NCBI GenBank assembly: GCA_026391515.1
Contig: JAPLEC010000052.1
Coordinates: 1 to 10,345 of the forward strand
Direction: 5' to 3'
Length of the DNA stretch: 10,345 nucleotides
From: Bacteroidia bacterium
GTDB lineage: Bacteria > Bacteroidota > Bacteroidia > Bacteroidales > VadinHA17
Below are positions 1 through 7,749 of this stretch, piece after piece. A program made the translations under genes and the position numbers. Numbering within the stretch: the first letter of the stretch is position 1; every line of letters starts with the position of its first letter. The notes beneath the pieces are model-generated. The model was not told the origin of the DNA and searched no databases. It saw nothing but the letters and a program-made list of their open reading frames with translations.

Positions 1-1
1 A

Positions 2-163
2 AAAGTTCCTCTTGCCGAAATGAATAAATATTCCACAGCGCTGAGCTCAATAACAGGTGGACGTGCAATGTATACCATGAAGTTTGCAGAATATGCCCAG
101 GTACCCGGAGATGTTCAGGATGCAGTAATCAAAGCATACTCTGAAGAAGAAGAAGAGGAATAG
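2..163 (+). CDS. fusA: Elongation factor G, C-terminal fragment (5' end outside window)
   Basis: Translation factor GTPase that drives ribosomal translocation in the cytoplasm. Only the last 53 codons are present, so the G domain is not seen. The visible part matches the end of EF-G domain V: a VPLAEM start, then YSTALSSITGGRAMYTMKF, then EYAQVPGDVQ, corresponding to the family pattern of PLAEM, a Y-T-L-S-T-GR block and a Y-x-x-VP block. The protein ends in six consecutive glutamates. Many EF-Gs have TQGR where this one has TGGR, so it could be one of the EF-G paralogues common in Bacteroidota rather than the main copy. That cannot be settled from this piece. It is convergent with the minus-strand operon and is followed by its own terminator. 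Confidence 0.88.
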   Translation, partial: KVPLAEMNKYSTALSSITGGRAMYTMKFAEYAQVPGDVQDAVIKAYSEEEEEE

Positions 164-188
164 AAAACATCCCAAAGTATTTAAAATT

Positions 189-218
189 AAAACCGCCTCA
201 GCAATGGGGCGGTTTTTT
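189..218 (+). terminator. Rho-independent terminator of the EF-G gene
   Basis: Inverted repeat AAAACCGCC (189-197) / GGCGGTTTT (208-216) with a ten-base loop. The 3' arm runs into a T-run at 213-218. It starts 25 bases after the EF-G stop codon, the usual position for an intrinsic terminator. Confidence 0.9.
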
Positions 219-252
219 AAAAGAAAGAGGCAGGCCGTTTAAGCTGCCTCTT
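215..252 (-). terminator. Terminator at the end of the minus-strand operon
   Basis: Inverted repeat AAGAGGCAG (225-233) / CTGCCTCTT (244-252) with a ten-base loop. On the minus strand the stem is followed by CTTTCTTTT, a T-rich tract. It lies about 30 bases beyond the stop codon of the propeller gene. Together with the hairpin at 189-218 it forms a back-to-back pair of terminators separating two convergent transcription units. Confidence 0.75.
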
Positions 253-281
253 ATCATATTATAAGGTACGATTGTTTAACT

Positions 282-2498
282 TTATTTCTTAGCTATTTTA
301 ATTATGCTGGCGCCAATTTTAATATAGTATAATCCGGGGGTAAGATCCTGGACGTTAACCTGTCCGCCAATCATTTTCCTGTCAGCTACGATACGACCAA
401 CAACGTTATATATCTTAACATCAGTCAACTGATCTTCCAAACCCCTGATATTTACAATGTCTGAGGCCGGATTCGGATAAACTGTATAACCAGACACTTT
501 TGTATCTGGAATAACTGTTGGTACTGGTCCAAATATATAGAATGCACCGCAGCCGCTAATTGATCCCGGATCTGCGAAAGGAGCACCAATAACCAAAGTT
601 GAACCATCAGGAACCATTGCAACACATTTTCCGAAATAGTCGCTGGCGACTTTATCTGAAGCGCTTAATTTCGAAGTTTCAGTTGTTACGGAAGCCCAGC
701 CACCGACAGGTTTAGTAAAAACATAAACTGCCCCGGCATCAGCTACTCCTGAAAAATCTGATTTATAAGAACCTGTTATAATCAATGAACCGTCAGAACT
801 AATAGCTTCCGAGTAACCAAACCAGTCGCTTGCCGCCTGATCAGAAGCAGTAAGTTTGACTGTCTGAGTTGCGTCAGCCCAACCTCCTCCAGGTTTCACA
901 TAAACATAAGTAGCACCTGCATCAGCCATAGCTGTTGGTACTGAAAAATCTGCTTTGTATGAACCAGCGGCTATTGTTGAACCATCTGCACTAATGGCAA
1001 CAGAAAAGCCCAGGTTATCAGCAGCTACTTTGTCAGAAGCAGTAAGTTTAGCTATCTGGGTAATTGGGGTTACGGCAGTTCCTGTCCAACCGCCACCTGG
1101 TTTCTCAAATACGTAAACAGCTCCTGCTGTAGCAGTGCCACCAGGGTTTGCAGCATAAGCGCCGGATACGATTGTTGAACCGTTTGAAGATATCGAGGAT
1201 GAATAGCCCAATTTGTCAGCTGGATCCTGTACTGCGGCTATAAGTTTTGCAGCTTCAGTGCCGCTAATCCAGCCTTCTGTTGGTTTAAGGAATACATATA
1301 AAGCACCAGCAACAGAGGTTCTATGGTCAGCACTGGTAGCACCTCCTACAATCGTTGATCCGTCAGGAGTCATTGCTATTGACCATCCCAGAGCATCAGA
1401 AGCAGCTTTATCTGAAGTAGTCAGTTTTGCTGTTTGTGTGGCAGTGACCCAGCCGCCAACCGGTTTTACAAATACATATAATGCACCTGCACCAGTTGTA
1501 CCTCCCGGATCCGAACCGTATGCAGTAACAGCAATAATAGATCCGTCAGAAGAAATGGAAACATTGGTCCCTAACCAGTCATTGGCTGCCTTATCAGAAG
1601 CGCTTAATTTTGCCACCTGGGTTGCATCAATCCATCCGCCGACAGGTTTAACATATACGTACGCCGCACCGGAGGCGCTAATTGTTCCCGGGTCAGCTAA
1701 ATAGGCACCAGAAACAACTGTCGAACCATCTGAACTGATGGCAACTGAAAAACCTAAATAATCCAATGTAACAGGGTCAGATGCAGTCATTTTTGCAGCC
1801 TGAACCCACGGGTCGATAACAACCGGGTATTGAGCATTGCTGTCGTCAACTTTAATGGCAATGGTCTGACCATGCTTCTCAAACCATACCGGCAACTGTT
1901 TATTTGCAGCATCAAAAGCTATAAGCCCCTGGTAATTAAAGACAGCTGTTCCATTATAGTCATTGAGGATTATTCCACAGCGACCTTCCATTAAAGTTGG
2001 GTTAAGATCACCACTGAAATCCATTGAAAGAGACAGAGGTTCTGCATTATCTGACTGGCGGCTGTTAATTGTCCAGCCCTGCTGGAATCCGCCAGGACCG
2101 TTAATATACCATGACATCATTTCAGGACCGTTAGTGAATTCAAGCCGGTTTCCATCAATTTTTGATGACTCCAGAAGACCTTTCTGTGGCATACTTACCT
2201 CAGAAGCACCAAATGCTCTGAGAGAAAGGCTCCATGAATGAACTCCGCTGAGGAATGTCACACCTGTCTGGTTAACAATAGCTTTGATTCCTGCAGAAAA
2301 GGATGATGATGTGTAGTCGCTTCTCTCTTTAACGAAATGATAGGCCGGATTTTCCCTGCCCATATCAGAGGATATGCGGTACTGAAGGGCCTGATCGAGA
2401 TCAGAGTAAGACGTTTTGGTTTTCTCTGTTGCCCAGGTAATACCTGAAAAAAGAGTACAAACCATTAAAAACATAAAAGTCCGGATAAAGATTTTCAT
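282..2498 (-). CDS. Secreted seven-bladed FG-GAP beta-propeller protein with T9SS sorting domain
   Basis: Predicted secreted or cell-surface protein of 738 residues; its ligand is unknown. The start at 2498 is chosen because MKIFIRTF opens a good signal peptide (cleavage likely after A23, TWA|TE); an in-frame start at 2531 would add 11 residues ahead of it. Residues about 24-234 form an N-terminal region ending in a YQGLIAFDA / LPVWFE / VDDSNAQYP / VIDP block, which precedes FG-GAP propellers in other bacterial proteins. Seven repeats follow, starting near residues 235, 296, 357, 417, 483, 547 and 609, each built as KLTASDK, (L/F)G-S-AIS-DGS, GAY-AD, AGA-YVF-KP-GGW. The last about 70 residues are a type A T9SS domain: YPNP at 674-677, IYNVVGR at 696-702, LTPGLYYIKI near 719-728 and a lysine-rich end. 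The canonical DxDxDG calcium loop of integrin-type blades is not obvious. It is the last gene of the minus-strand array, 64 bases after the DUF6850 gene. It may be cotranscribed or have its own promoter. Confidence 0.88.
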   Translation of the reverse strand: MKIFIRTFMFLMVCTLFSGITWATEKTKTSYSDLDQALQYRISSDMGRENPAYHFVKERSDYTSSSFSAGIKAIVNQTGVTFLSGVHSWSLSLRAFGASEVSMPQKGLLESSKIDGNRLEFTNGPEMMSWYINGPGGFQQGWTINSRQSDNAEPLSLSMDFSGDLNPTLMEGRCGIILNDYNGTAVFNYQGLIAFDAANKQLPVWFEKHGQTIAIKVDDSNAQYPVVIDPWVQAAKMTASDPVTLDYLGFSVAISSDGSTVVSGAYLADPGTISASGAAYVYVKPVGGWIDATQVAKLSASDKAANDWLGTNVSISSDGSIIAVTAYGSDPGGTTGAGALYVFVKPVGGWVTATQTAKLTTSDKAASDALGWSIAMTPDGSTIVGGATSADHRTSVAGALYVFLKPTEGWISGTEAAKLIAAVQDPADKLGYSSSISSNGSTIVSGAYAANPGGTATAGAVYVFEKPGGGWTGTAVTPITQIAKLTASDKVAADNLGFSVAISADGSTIAAGSYKADFSVPTAMADAGATYVYVKPGGGWADATQTVKLTASDQAASDWFGYSEAISSDGSLIITGSYKSDFSGVADAGAVYVFTKPVGGWASVTTETSKLSASDKVASDYFGKCVAMVPDGSTLVIGAPFADPGSISGCGAFYIFGPVPTVIPDTKVSGYTVYPNPASDIVNIRGLEDQLTDVKIYNVVGRIVADRKMIGGQVNVQDLTPGLYYIKIGASIIKIAKK
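525..1796 (-). repeat. Seven tandem coding repeats of about 180-200 bp (propeller blades)
   Basis: The propeller part of the secreted protein is encoded by seven consecutive units of about 180-198 bases. Short DNA blocks recur in each one, for example variants of ccgacaggttta (the P-V-GGW stretch) and of gcttaatttt / agtaagttt (the AKL stretch). The units are diverged, not identical, and spacing varies by a few codons. A long antisense open frame here is a by-product of the repeat composition. Confidence 0.8.
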
Positions 2499-2562
2499 AA
2501 GCTTTTTTTTAGTGATTGTTACTAGTGTCAAATTATATTAATTTTGTTAAACTATTATGAAC

Positions 2563-4131
2563 TTAAAAAATCAAACCAACTGAACCAATAAGAAAAATAT
2601 TGTTCTTTCCGCCTGAATCGCTTCCGGGGAAATATGTATAAGTGGTATTCAGGTTTAAAAAGTATTCAGACAAAGATTTATTGTTCGTCCTTTTCAGTAG
2701 AGTTACACCTGCATTGGCCTTTATCAAATCCGAATGTCTGGTAATATAGTCTTGCTCCTGAAGTTCAGGAATACTCAGGGGAGTAACAACATAATTCATG
2801 CTTTTGGATAAATTTTTACGGTACCCTATTCCAAATTCAGGGACAATTGCAAGAGACTTACATTTAAGATAAGTTTTATAGCCGGAATATACTAATAAAT
2901 TCAGTATCTCCTGGAATCCATAATTCTGAACCGGGTAATGGTAAGCAGACTGATAACCGGCAGTAACACTTAAATTAACTCTGTATTTTTCACGTGACTT
3001 GTTATACCTTGTAAATATGTATTCTATGGTTCCGTCGTAATTTGATACTATATGTTTTCCTTCAACCCAGCTGTCGGTAATTAATGTGTCATAAGTATAT
3101 AACCCGGCAATAATAGTCTTTGAGTGTTGCATCACCTCAGTACCATCGAGATTCATCATATGAAAAAAGATATTTAGCTGATGCAGATTATCATTTTTTC
3201 TGAAACTCTGGTAATTGCAGGCTGAAAATCCGTCTCTGCCGGAAATACCATCAATTAGTCTTTTGGTATTTCCGTACCTTACTTCTTCAATATAGTTTTT
3301 ATAGTTTACAACCAGGAAATTAGAGTATGATTCTTTCCTGTATCTAAGCTGAACTTCCGTCTGATATCCTTTGCCGAAGTATGTATTTTCATAACTGGTT
3401 ATATTCCTGATAGATTTGAAATAACCAAAGCCAAGAAACTGGAACAGGTTATATTTTCCGTCATCCATAACGCTTATGGAAATATCATTGTTGAAGATCA
3501 GTGGGCCGGCGCTTATTCCTGCCGATATTTTACTGCCATTATAAATTAATCCGGGAGTAATTGTAAAAGAAGATATATCGTTTCTGTTCCTTGGGTCTTT
3601 TTGTTTGGAGCCCACATAATTCTGATAATCAACATCTATTCCTATTGATATCCTTTCGTTTATCGGATAAGCTGCAGCACCTTCAAGCAGGAATCCTTCT
3701 TTGTTTTGTTTGCCTCCGATTGTATCACCTAAAATATATGGGTTGTCAGTATCAAAAACAAGTGTATTGTTGTATAAAAGATCCCTGTATTGTTCATTAT
3801 CATAACCAAAAGAGCCAAAAAATGTCAGTTTACCAATCTTCTTATACCCTCTTGTTTTAGCATAAAAACTATTTATAAGTCCCGGTTCAACAGGGGATTT
3901 TAATTCTTTCTTACTAAAAGAATATCCGGCTTCAACAAGACTTATCTGGCGTGAATTGCAGAATGTTAATCCGGCAGGATTTGTCGAATTTGCCCATATA
4001 TTTGTTAATGGCAAATTATCAAAGTATAGTTTGCTATTTGCTACCTGAAGAGTATCTGCACCGCTAGCTGAATGAAAAATTCCAGAAAGCAGAATTGCCA
4101 GACAAAGAATCCGTGTAATTAGAATATGCAT
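2563..4131 (-). CDS. DUF6850-like outer-membrane beta-barrel protein
   Basis: Protein of 522 residues with an N-terminal signal peptide (MHILITRILCLAILLSG, cleavage likely around residues 22-25). The rest is rich in aromatic residues and alternating polar/hydrophobic strands (for example FFGSFGYDNEQYRD, YRVNLSVTAGYQS, LNLNTTYTYF), and the last residues, IGSVGLIF, end in phenylalanine as outer-membrane barrel proteins do. An NPAGL motif about 27 residues after the cleavage site, followed by a GYSF strand, fits the family I know as DUF6850. Members sit next to TonB receptors and DUF4876 lipoproteins in Bacteroidota; no function is established that I know of. The start is the ATG at 4131, directly before the signal peptide. 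The gene lies 78 bases downstream of the DUF4876 gene, and that gap contains a hairpin. The barrel topology is well supported; the family name is from memory. Confidence 0.78.
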   Translation of the reverse strand: MHILITRILCLAILLSGIFHSASGADTLQVANSKLYFDNLPLTNIWANSTNPAGLTFCNSRQISLVEAGYSFSKKELKSPVEPGLINSFYAKTRGYKKIGKLTFFGSFGYDNEQYRDLLYNNTLVFDTDNPYILGDTIGGKQNKEGFLLEGAAAYPINERISIGIDVDYQNYVGSKQKDPRNRNDISSFTITPGLIYNGSKISAGISAGPLIFNNDISISVMDDGKYNLFQFLGFGYFKSIRNITSYENTYFGKGYQTEVQLRYRKESYSNFLVVNYKNYIEEVRYGNTKRLIDGISGRDGFSACNYQSFRKNDNLHQLNIFFHMMNLDGTEVMQHSKTIIAGLYTYDTLITDSWVEGKHIVSNYDGTIEYIFTRYNKSREKYRVNLSVTAGYQSAYHYPVQNYGFQEILNLLVYSGYKTYLKCKSLAIVPEFGIGYRKNLSKSMNYVVTPLSIPELQEQDYITRHSDLIKANAGVTLLKRTNNKSLSEYFLNLNTTYTYFPGSDSGGKNNIFLIGSVGLIF

Positions 4132-4162
4132 TGTAAACTTTCTGATTCTTATTTAAATTCAT

Positions 4163-4196
4163 AAAAAGATGCCTGGACAAATCAGTCCCTGCATCT
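4163..4196 (-). promoter_or_regulatory. Intercistronic hairpin with short T-run (possible attenuator or processing site)
   Basis: Between the DUF4876 and DUF6850 genes the minus strand reads AGATGC, AG, GGAC, TGATTT, GTCC, AG, GCATCT. This is a 6-bp outer stem and a 4-bp inner stem separated by a symmetric 2x2 internal loop, with a six-base apical loop. The 3' arm ends in a run of five T (4167 down to 4163). The run is short for a strong terminator, so partial termination or protection of the upstream mRNA end are the likelier roles. Position and symmetry are seen directly; the function is inferred. Confidence 0.5.
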
Positions 4197-4209
4197 GATA
4201 AAACTAAAC

Positions 4210-5415
4210 CTATTTAACATCGACTGTTGTCGGGTGAATAAATGGTGTTGGTATCAGGTCTCCCAAAAAGTCAACAGTAGAGTTATTGGTATCTTTGTAA
4301 ATAACTTTACCATCAATAATCTTATCTGCTTTTCTGCGAATACTTTTGCTGTTATATGATGAACTGCAGGATACTTTACCTGCATCAATTGATGTATGAA
4401 GCCGTTTAAATTGTTTGGTTGGGTCGGCATTGACCTCCTCGATTGCATCAATGACCCATGATTTATCGACCATCAGATACTGAGTTGCAGCTGCACTTCC
4501 CGGCTTTTTCTCAAAGTTGGCAGGGTTATTAACGAATGTCTGGTAATCGAGCCCTGTCGGAAGTCTGAACAATACTATTGCACCGCCTCCTACAGCAGAT
4601 AACCAGTCGAACATTGCAGTCGAAGTGGTATAAATACAAATGAGATTTGGAACACCAGGGCTATCGGTGTCTTTGCCCGATGTCTGAACATATGTTTCCC
4701 AATGAGCACCCCCTAAATTTACAGGTGAACCCGGGTTACCTGCAGGGTCGGTCTTATGGTCAATCCCATCTTGGGCAAGCACAACACTTGTCCTTGGTGC
4801 AAGAGGGTTGGTTGTACCAGTTCCCGGCCACATCCAGGTATGATAAGTAATCGGCAGGGAGTCCCTTGGAGTACCATCACTTTTTACCCAGGCAGAAGCT
4901 GTTGTTCCCATTGGCTCAAGTGTTCCAATACAAAGCCCGTCAAGATAAATAACCTGATCACTGTTATTATAGATTTCATGGAACTGATCTGAGTAATAGT
5001 TGGTTCCGGCGGGAGTTTTTGATCCAGAGTAATAAACTTCCTTGAAAACAAGTCCGCCTTTTAGAGCAACAGCAACCAGGTTTATTTTCAGATTCAGGTT
5101 CGCCGGGTTAAAACTGACAGTTTCTGAATTACCGTTAAAAGCAAATTCAGTTGTCTGGAAAGAAGCAGAAACTGTATAGGTCCCCTCTTCAAGAAGCAGA
5201 TATGAAATTCCTGAAGCATTTGTCCGATCGGTGTCTTGTCTTGAGGAAAGGTTATTCATAACTGTTACCTTAATATTTGAAAGGTCAGTATAGGAATATC
5301 CTGCCGGATAAGTAACTGTAATAGAGACTTCATAAAGTTTTGCACCTTCTTTTCTGCAGGAGATTAGAAACACTCCTGTCAGAATAATTACAAAAAACAC
5401 TATTAACTTTCTCAT
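4210..5415 (-). CDS. DUF4876-like surface lipoprotein with lamin-tail-like domain
   Basis: Lipoprotein of 401 residues. The start at 5415 is preferred: it gives MRKLIVFF followed by a lipobox LISC with the acylated cysteine at residue 20. In-frame starts farther upstream (5427 ATG, 5436 TTG) only lengthen the signal. After the cysteine comes RKEG; a lysine plus acidic residue close behind the cysteine resembles the Bacteroidota lipoprotein export signal, so surface exposure is likely. Residues about 27-116 look like a transthyretin/prealbumin-type beta-sandwich (IKVTVMNN, TNASGISYLLLEEGTYTVSA). From about 120 on, GLVFKEVYYSG and HEIYNNSDQVIYLDGLCIG, then SIRRK (358-362) and DTNNSTVDF (375-383), give the DUF4876 pattern and recall lamin-tail domains. 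No catalytic motif is visible. It follows the TonB receptor stop by 25 bases. It is probably an accessory partner of that receptor or of the DUF6850 barrel, judging from context only. Confidence 0.8.
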   Translation of the reverse strand: MRKLIVFFVIILTGVFLISCRKEGAKLYEVSITVTYPAGYSYTDLSNIKVTVMNNLSSRQDTDRTNASGISYLLLEEGTYTVSASFQTTEFAFNGNSETVSFNPANLNLKINLVAVALKGGLVFKEVYYSGSKTPAGTNYYSDQFHEIYNNSDQVIYLDGLCIGTLEPMGTTASAWVKSDGTPRDSLPITYHTWMWPGTGTTNPLAPRTSVVLAQDGIDHKTDPAGNPGSPVNLGGAHWETYVQTSGKDTDSPGVPNLICIYTTSTAMFDWLSAVGGGAIVLFRLPTGLDYQTFVNNPANFEKKPGSAAATQYLMVDKSWVIDAIEEVNADPTKQFKRLHTSIDAGKVSCSSSYNSKSIRRKADKIIDGKVIYKDTNNSTVDFLGDLIPTPFIHPTTVDVK

Positions 5416-5440
5416 ATACAATTGCATAAAGATCAAATTC

Positions 5441-7714
5441 TCATATTTTTATTCTTATTTCTGCGCCAAAATATATTGGCTGGTTTCTTCTCATATAAAC
5501 CTGTTTTAGCCCTATTACTCTCATTAAAGGCTGGTAGTTTGTTACATTATTACAATAAAATGAGAAATCAACTTTATCGGAGATTTCCTTTGTAAGTCTA
5601 AGATTGATCTGAAAAGTGGGAGGGAAAGTTCTCCGGATAAAATAATTTGGATCATTGTACGACTTAATAAGATCACTGTATGGTTTCTGTGTAGCCGTCA
5701 GAGGATCGAAGGTATGATAAATCAGATTCATATCGTAGTAACCTATTGCATTTATGTATTTTATATTTTCGTTATCTGCATAGATATCCTCAGCAGGGGT
5801 TTTGGTATAGAATAGAGGATTTCCTGAAGCATCGTCATAAATATTCTGGTATCTCTCCATCCATATAATCTGGGTGGTAATAGTGAATATCGTTCTGAGT
5901 TCCTTTATATGGGTAATTGTCCGGAGATTACTGTTTAGTCTTTCTGTTGTCGTTCCATCGCCCCCGGGATACAGACCCACAAGCGGAAATTCTTTCCCCA
6001 TATAAGTTAAAACTGTTTGCGCAAGGTAACTGTTTACAGACTGTTTTCGAATGTTCATATATGCTCCATCAAGCACAAATGAAGTTCGTAGCAAAGTAAT
6101 GGTTCCAAAATCAACAGTGAATTCAATTCCTTTCTTAACAGACTGATCATTATTGCCGGGATAAGAATAACTGGCAAAAAGCGTATCCTGTATAGCGTTG
6201 ATTTTTATCGGGTTACCTGATACAAGGTCATTATAATAGACACCGTTTCCTTCAATATAATATGGATTAAGGCCGCTCTGCCCGAGAGATTCATAGACAT
6301 TATAGATGTTTGTGGAATAATATTTTTCAAAACTGAAACTGTTAACCATCTTTTCATAAAATCCTGTCAATGTAACTTCTATATTTCTGATTTTAAAATC
6401 AATCCCTCCGTCAAACTTCTTGTTAACAGCAGGTTTAAGCTTGTAATTACGCGTATCTTCATAAATCTTGGTTGTAAGAACAAGCAATGAGTTTGGCGGA
6501 TCGTAATAGTTGAAACTTACCTTGTCGAAATAGGCCTTATCAGGATAATAATGTAGCATAGTCGGGGCTTTGGAAAAAGTTCCCCATCCAAATCTGAGAA
6601 CTAATGATTTAAGATTTTTGTTGTTTTTTTTGTCAATGACAGTATATTTAATATTAAATCTGGGATCAAGCATGGTGGTTTCTACAGTTGACCTGAATAA
6701 CCCTTTTGGCTGAATATTAGTAAATCTTAATCCTGCCTGAATATCAAGTTTTGTTGAACCAATTGGAGCAGAAAGATTCTCTTCCGCATAAAATGAAAGT
6801 TCTTTCATCGCGGGAATATCTTTGTATGAACGCGGTCTGCTATCTGTACTACCCATTCCATTGGGAGGAAATGCGAGGTCATAAAACCTTCCCCTGCCGT
6901 TATTGCCCAGTTGTTTCCAATCAGTTCCAAAAACAATATTATTATACACACTGCCAATATGTAATGATTTTGTTCCTGAGAGTTTTGAATTAAGGTAATA
7001 AGGTTTCCCGTCTACTATTAGGTCACTGACATAAATACTTGGAAGATATTGAGTTACATGTTCTCCTGCTACTAATGATATTGGTTGTGGCATAGGTCCG
7101 TTCAGACTCTGAAGATCAACTTCATGGCCATACTGATGCTGTAGGTTACCTGAAATATTGAAATTCAGTGAAGTCAGCAGTTTTGAATTAAGTGACCATT
7201 TCCCCGATAATATCAGACCAAGGCTCTGATCCTTTGATTCGTATTTTTCATAGTTACGCATATCCGGGTCTTTTGCATTTACATCAAGAGTCTGCGATGC
7301 GCGTACTGAAGCATTTAGATTTAACGGTTTGGTAGTTTTGAATAAAACGGTATTGTAACCAATACCTCCGTTTATCCTGTTAAATGTTTTGTATTTGTAT
7401 CTTATATCGTCAAGTGATTGTGTAAAATCAAAATCCATATTCAATGATCCTTTCCCCTGGGGGAGGAGTATTCCTTTTCCGATATAAATCTGTTTTATTT
7501 CAGGGTCGACCTTCAGTTTTGCTGTCAGAGGAGTTTTTCCCTTCTTCAGGTTTACCTTGACTGCTCCACTCAGCATATCTCCATTTTCGACACTAGCTAT
7601 ACCCCTGATGACTTCCACTGATTCAATATTATCGACTGAAACCTGTCTTACATCGGTGCCTCCTGTCGCTGTTGTAGCGAAGCTTGCAGAACCCGTACTG
7701 CTTGTAAACTGCAT
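5441..7714 (-). CDS. TonB receptor 3' fragment: plug remainder and beta-barrel
   Basis: Open frame of 757 codons from the first ATG (7714). The in-frame open region begins earlier, just after a TGA at 7772-7774, and encodes LGTLLIVDGAPVSNDAN ahead of that ATG. Residues 28-38 (DNIESVEVIRG) and 45-54 (GDMLSGAVKV) are the conserved end of the TonB plug. Residues about 60-757 are the 22-strand barrel, ending in YMRRNQPIYFGAEIRIKI, a normal final strand. Starting at 7714 would leave the barrel without a signal peptide, so this piece cannot reach the outer membrane unless the upstream fragment is joined to it. The ATG is a methionine inside the domain rather than a true start. Confidence 0.85.
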   Translation of the reverse strand: MQFTSSTGSASFATTATGGTDVRQVSVDNIESVEVIRGIASVENGDMLSGAVKVNLKKGKTPLTAKLKVDPEIKQIYIGKGILLPQGKGSLNMDFDFTQSLDDIRYKYKTFNRINGGIGYNTVLFKTTKPLNLNASVRASQTLDVNAKDPDMRNYEKYESKDQSLGLILSGKWSLNSKLLTSLNFNISGNLQHQYGHEVDLQSLNGPMPQPISLVAGEHVTQYLPSIYVSDLIVDGKPYYLNSKLSGTKSLHIGSVYNNIVFGTDWKQLGNNGRGRFYDLAFPPNGMGSTDSRPRSYKDIPAMKELSFYAEENLSAPIGSTKLDIQAGLRFTNIQPKGLFRSTVETTMLDPRFNIKYTVIDKKNNKNLKSLVLRFGWGTFSKAPTMLHYYPDKAYFDKVSFNYYDPPNSLLVLTTKIYEDTRNYKLKPAVNKKFDGGIDFKIRNIEVTLTGFYEKMVNSFSFEKYYSTNIYNVYESLGQSGLNPYYIEGNGVYYNDLVSGNPIKINAIQDTLFASYSYPGNNDQSVKKGIEFTVDFGTITLLRTSFVLDGAYMNIRKQSVNSYLAQTVLTYMGKEFPLVGLYPGGDGTTTERLNSNLRTITHIKELRTIFTITTQIIWMERYQNIYDDASGNPLFYTKTPAEDIYADNENIKYINAIGYYDMNLIYHTFDPLTATQKPYSDLIKSYNDPNYFIRRTFPPTFQINLRLTKEISDKVDFSFYCNNVTNYQPLMRVIGLKQVYMRRNQPIYFGAEIRIKI

Positions 7715-7749
7715 GTTTGCATCGTTTGATACGGGAGCACCATCGACTA

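Noticed and set aside
1213..1704. A 163-codon open frame on the + strand within the propeller gene
   Set aside because: It is the antisense of the repeat units; its own periodic composition mirrors the blades, and the opposite strand has a complete signal peptide, propeller and sorting domain.
525..1796. Repeats read as a CRISPR or satellite array
   Set aside because: Units are long, diverged, in frame, and encode FG-GAP blades.
2539..2546. TAATTTTG on the + strand, an exact match to the Bacteroidota -7 box TAnnTTTG
   Set aside because: No + strand gene lies downstream and no matching -33 element was seen. Such matches occur by chance in AT-rich gaps. On the minus strand nearby, TATAATTTG has the wrong spacing.
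4254..4451. A 65-codon minus-strand frame within the lipoprotein gene
   Set aside because: It overlaps the conserved C-terminal part of DUF4876 in another frame, has no recognisable features and no ribosome site.
6751..6993. An 80-codon + strand frame inside the receptor barrel region
   Set aside because: It is antisense to the conserved TonB barrel and has low-complexity, cysteine- and tyrosine-rich translation typical of a shadow frame.
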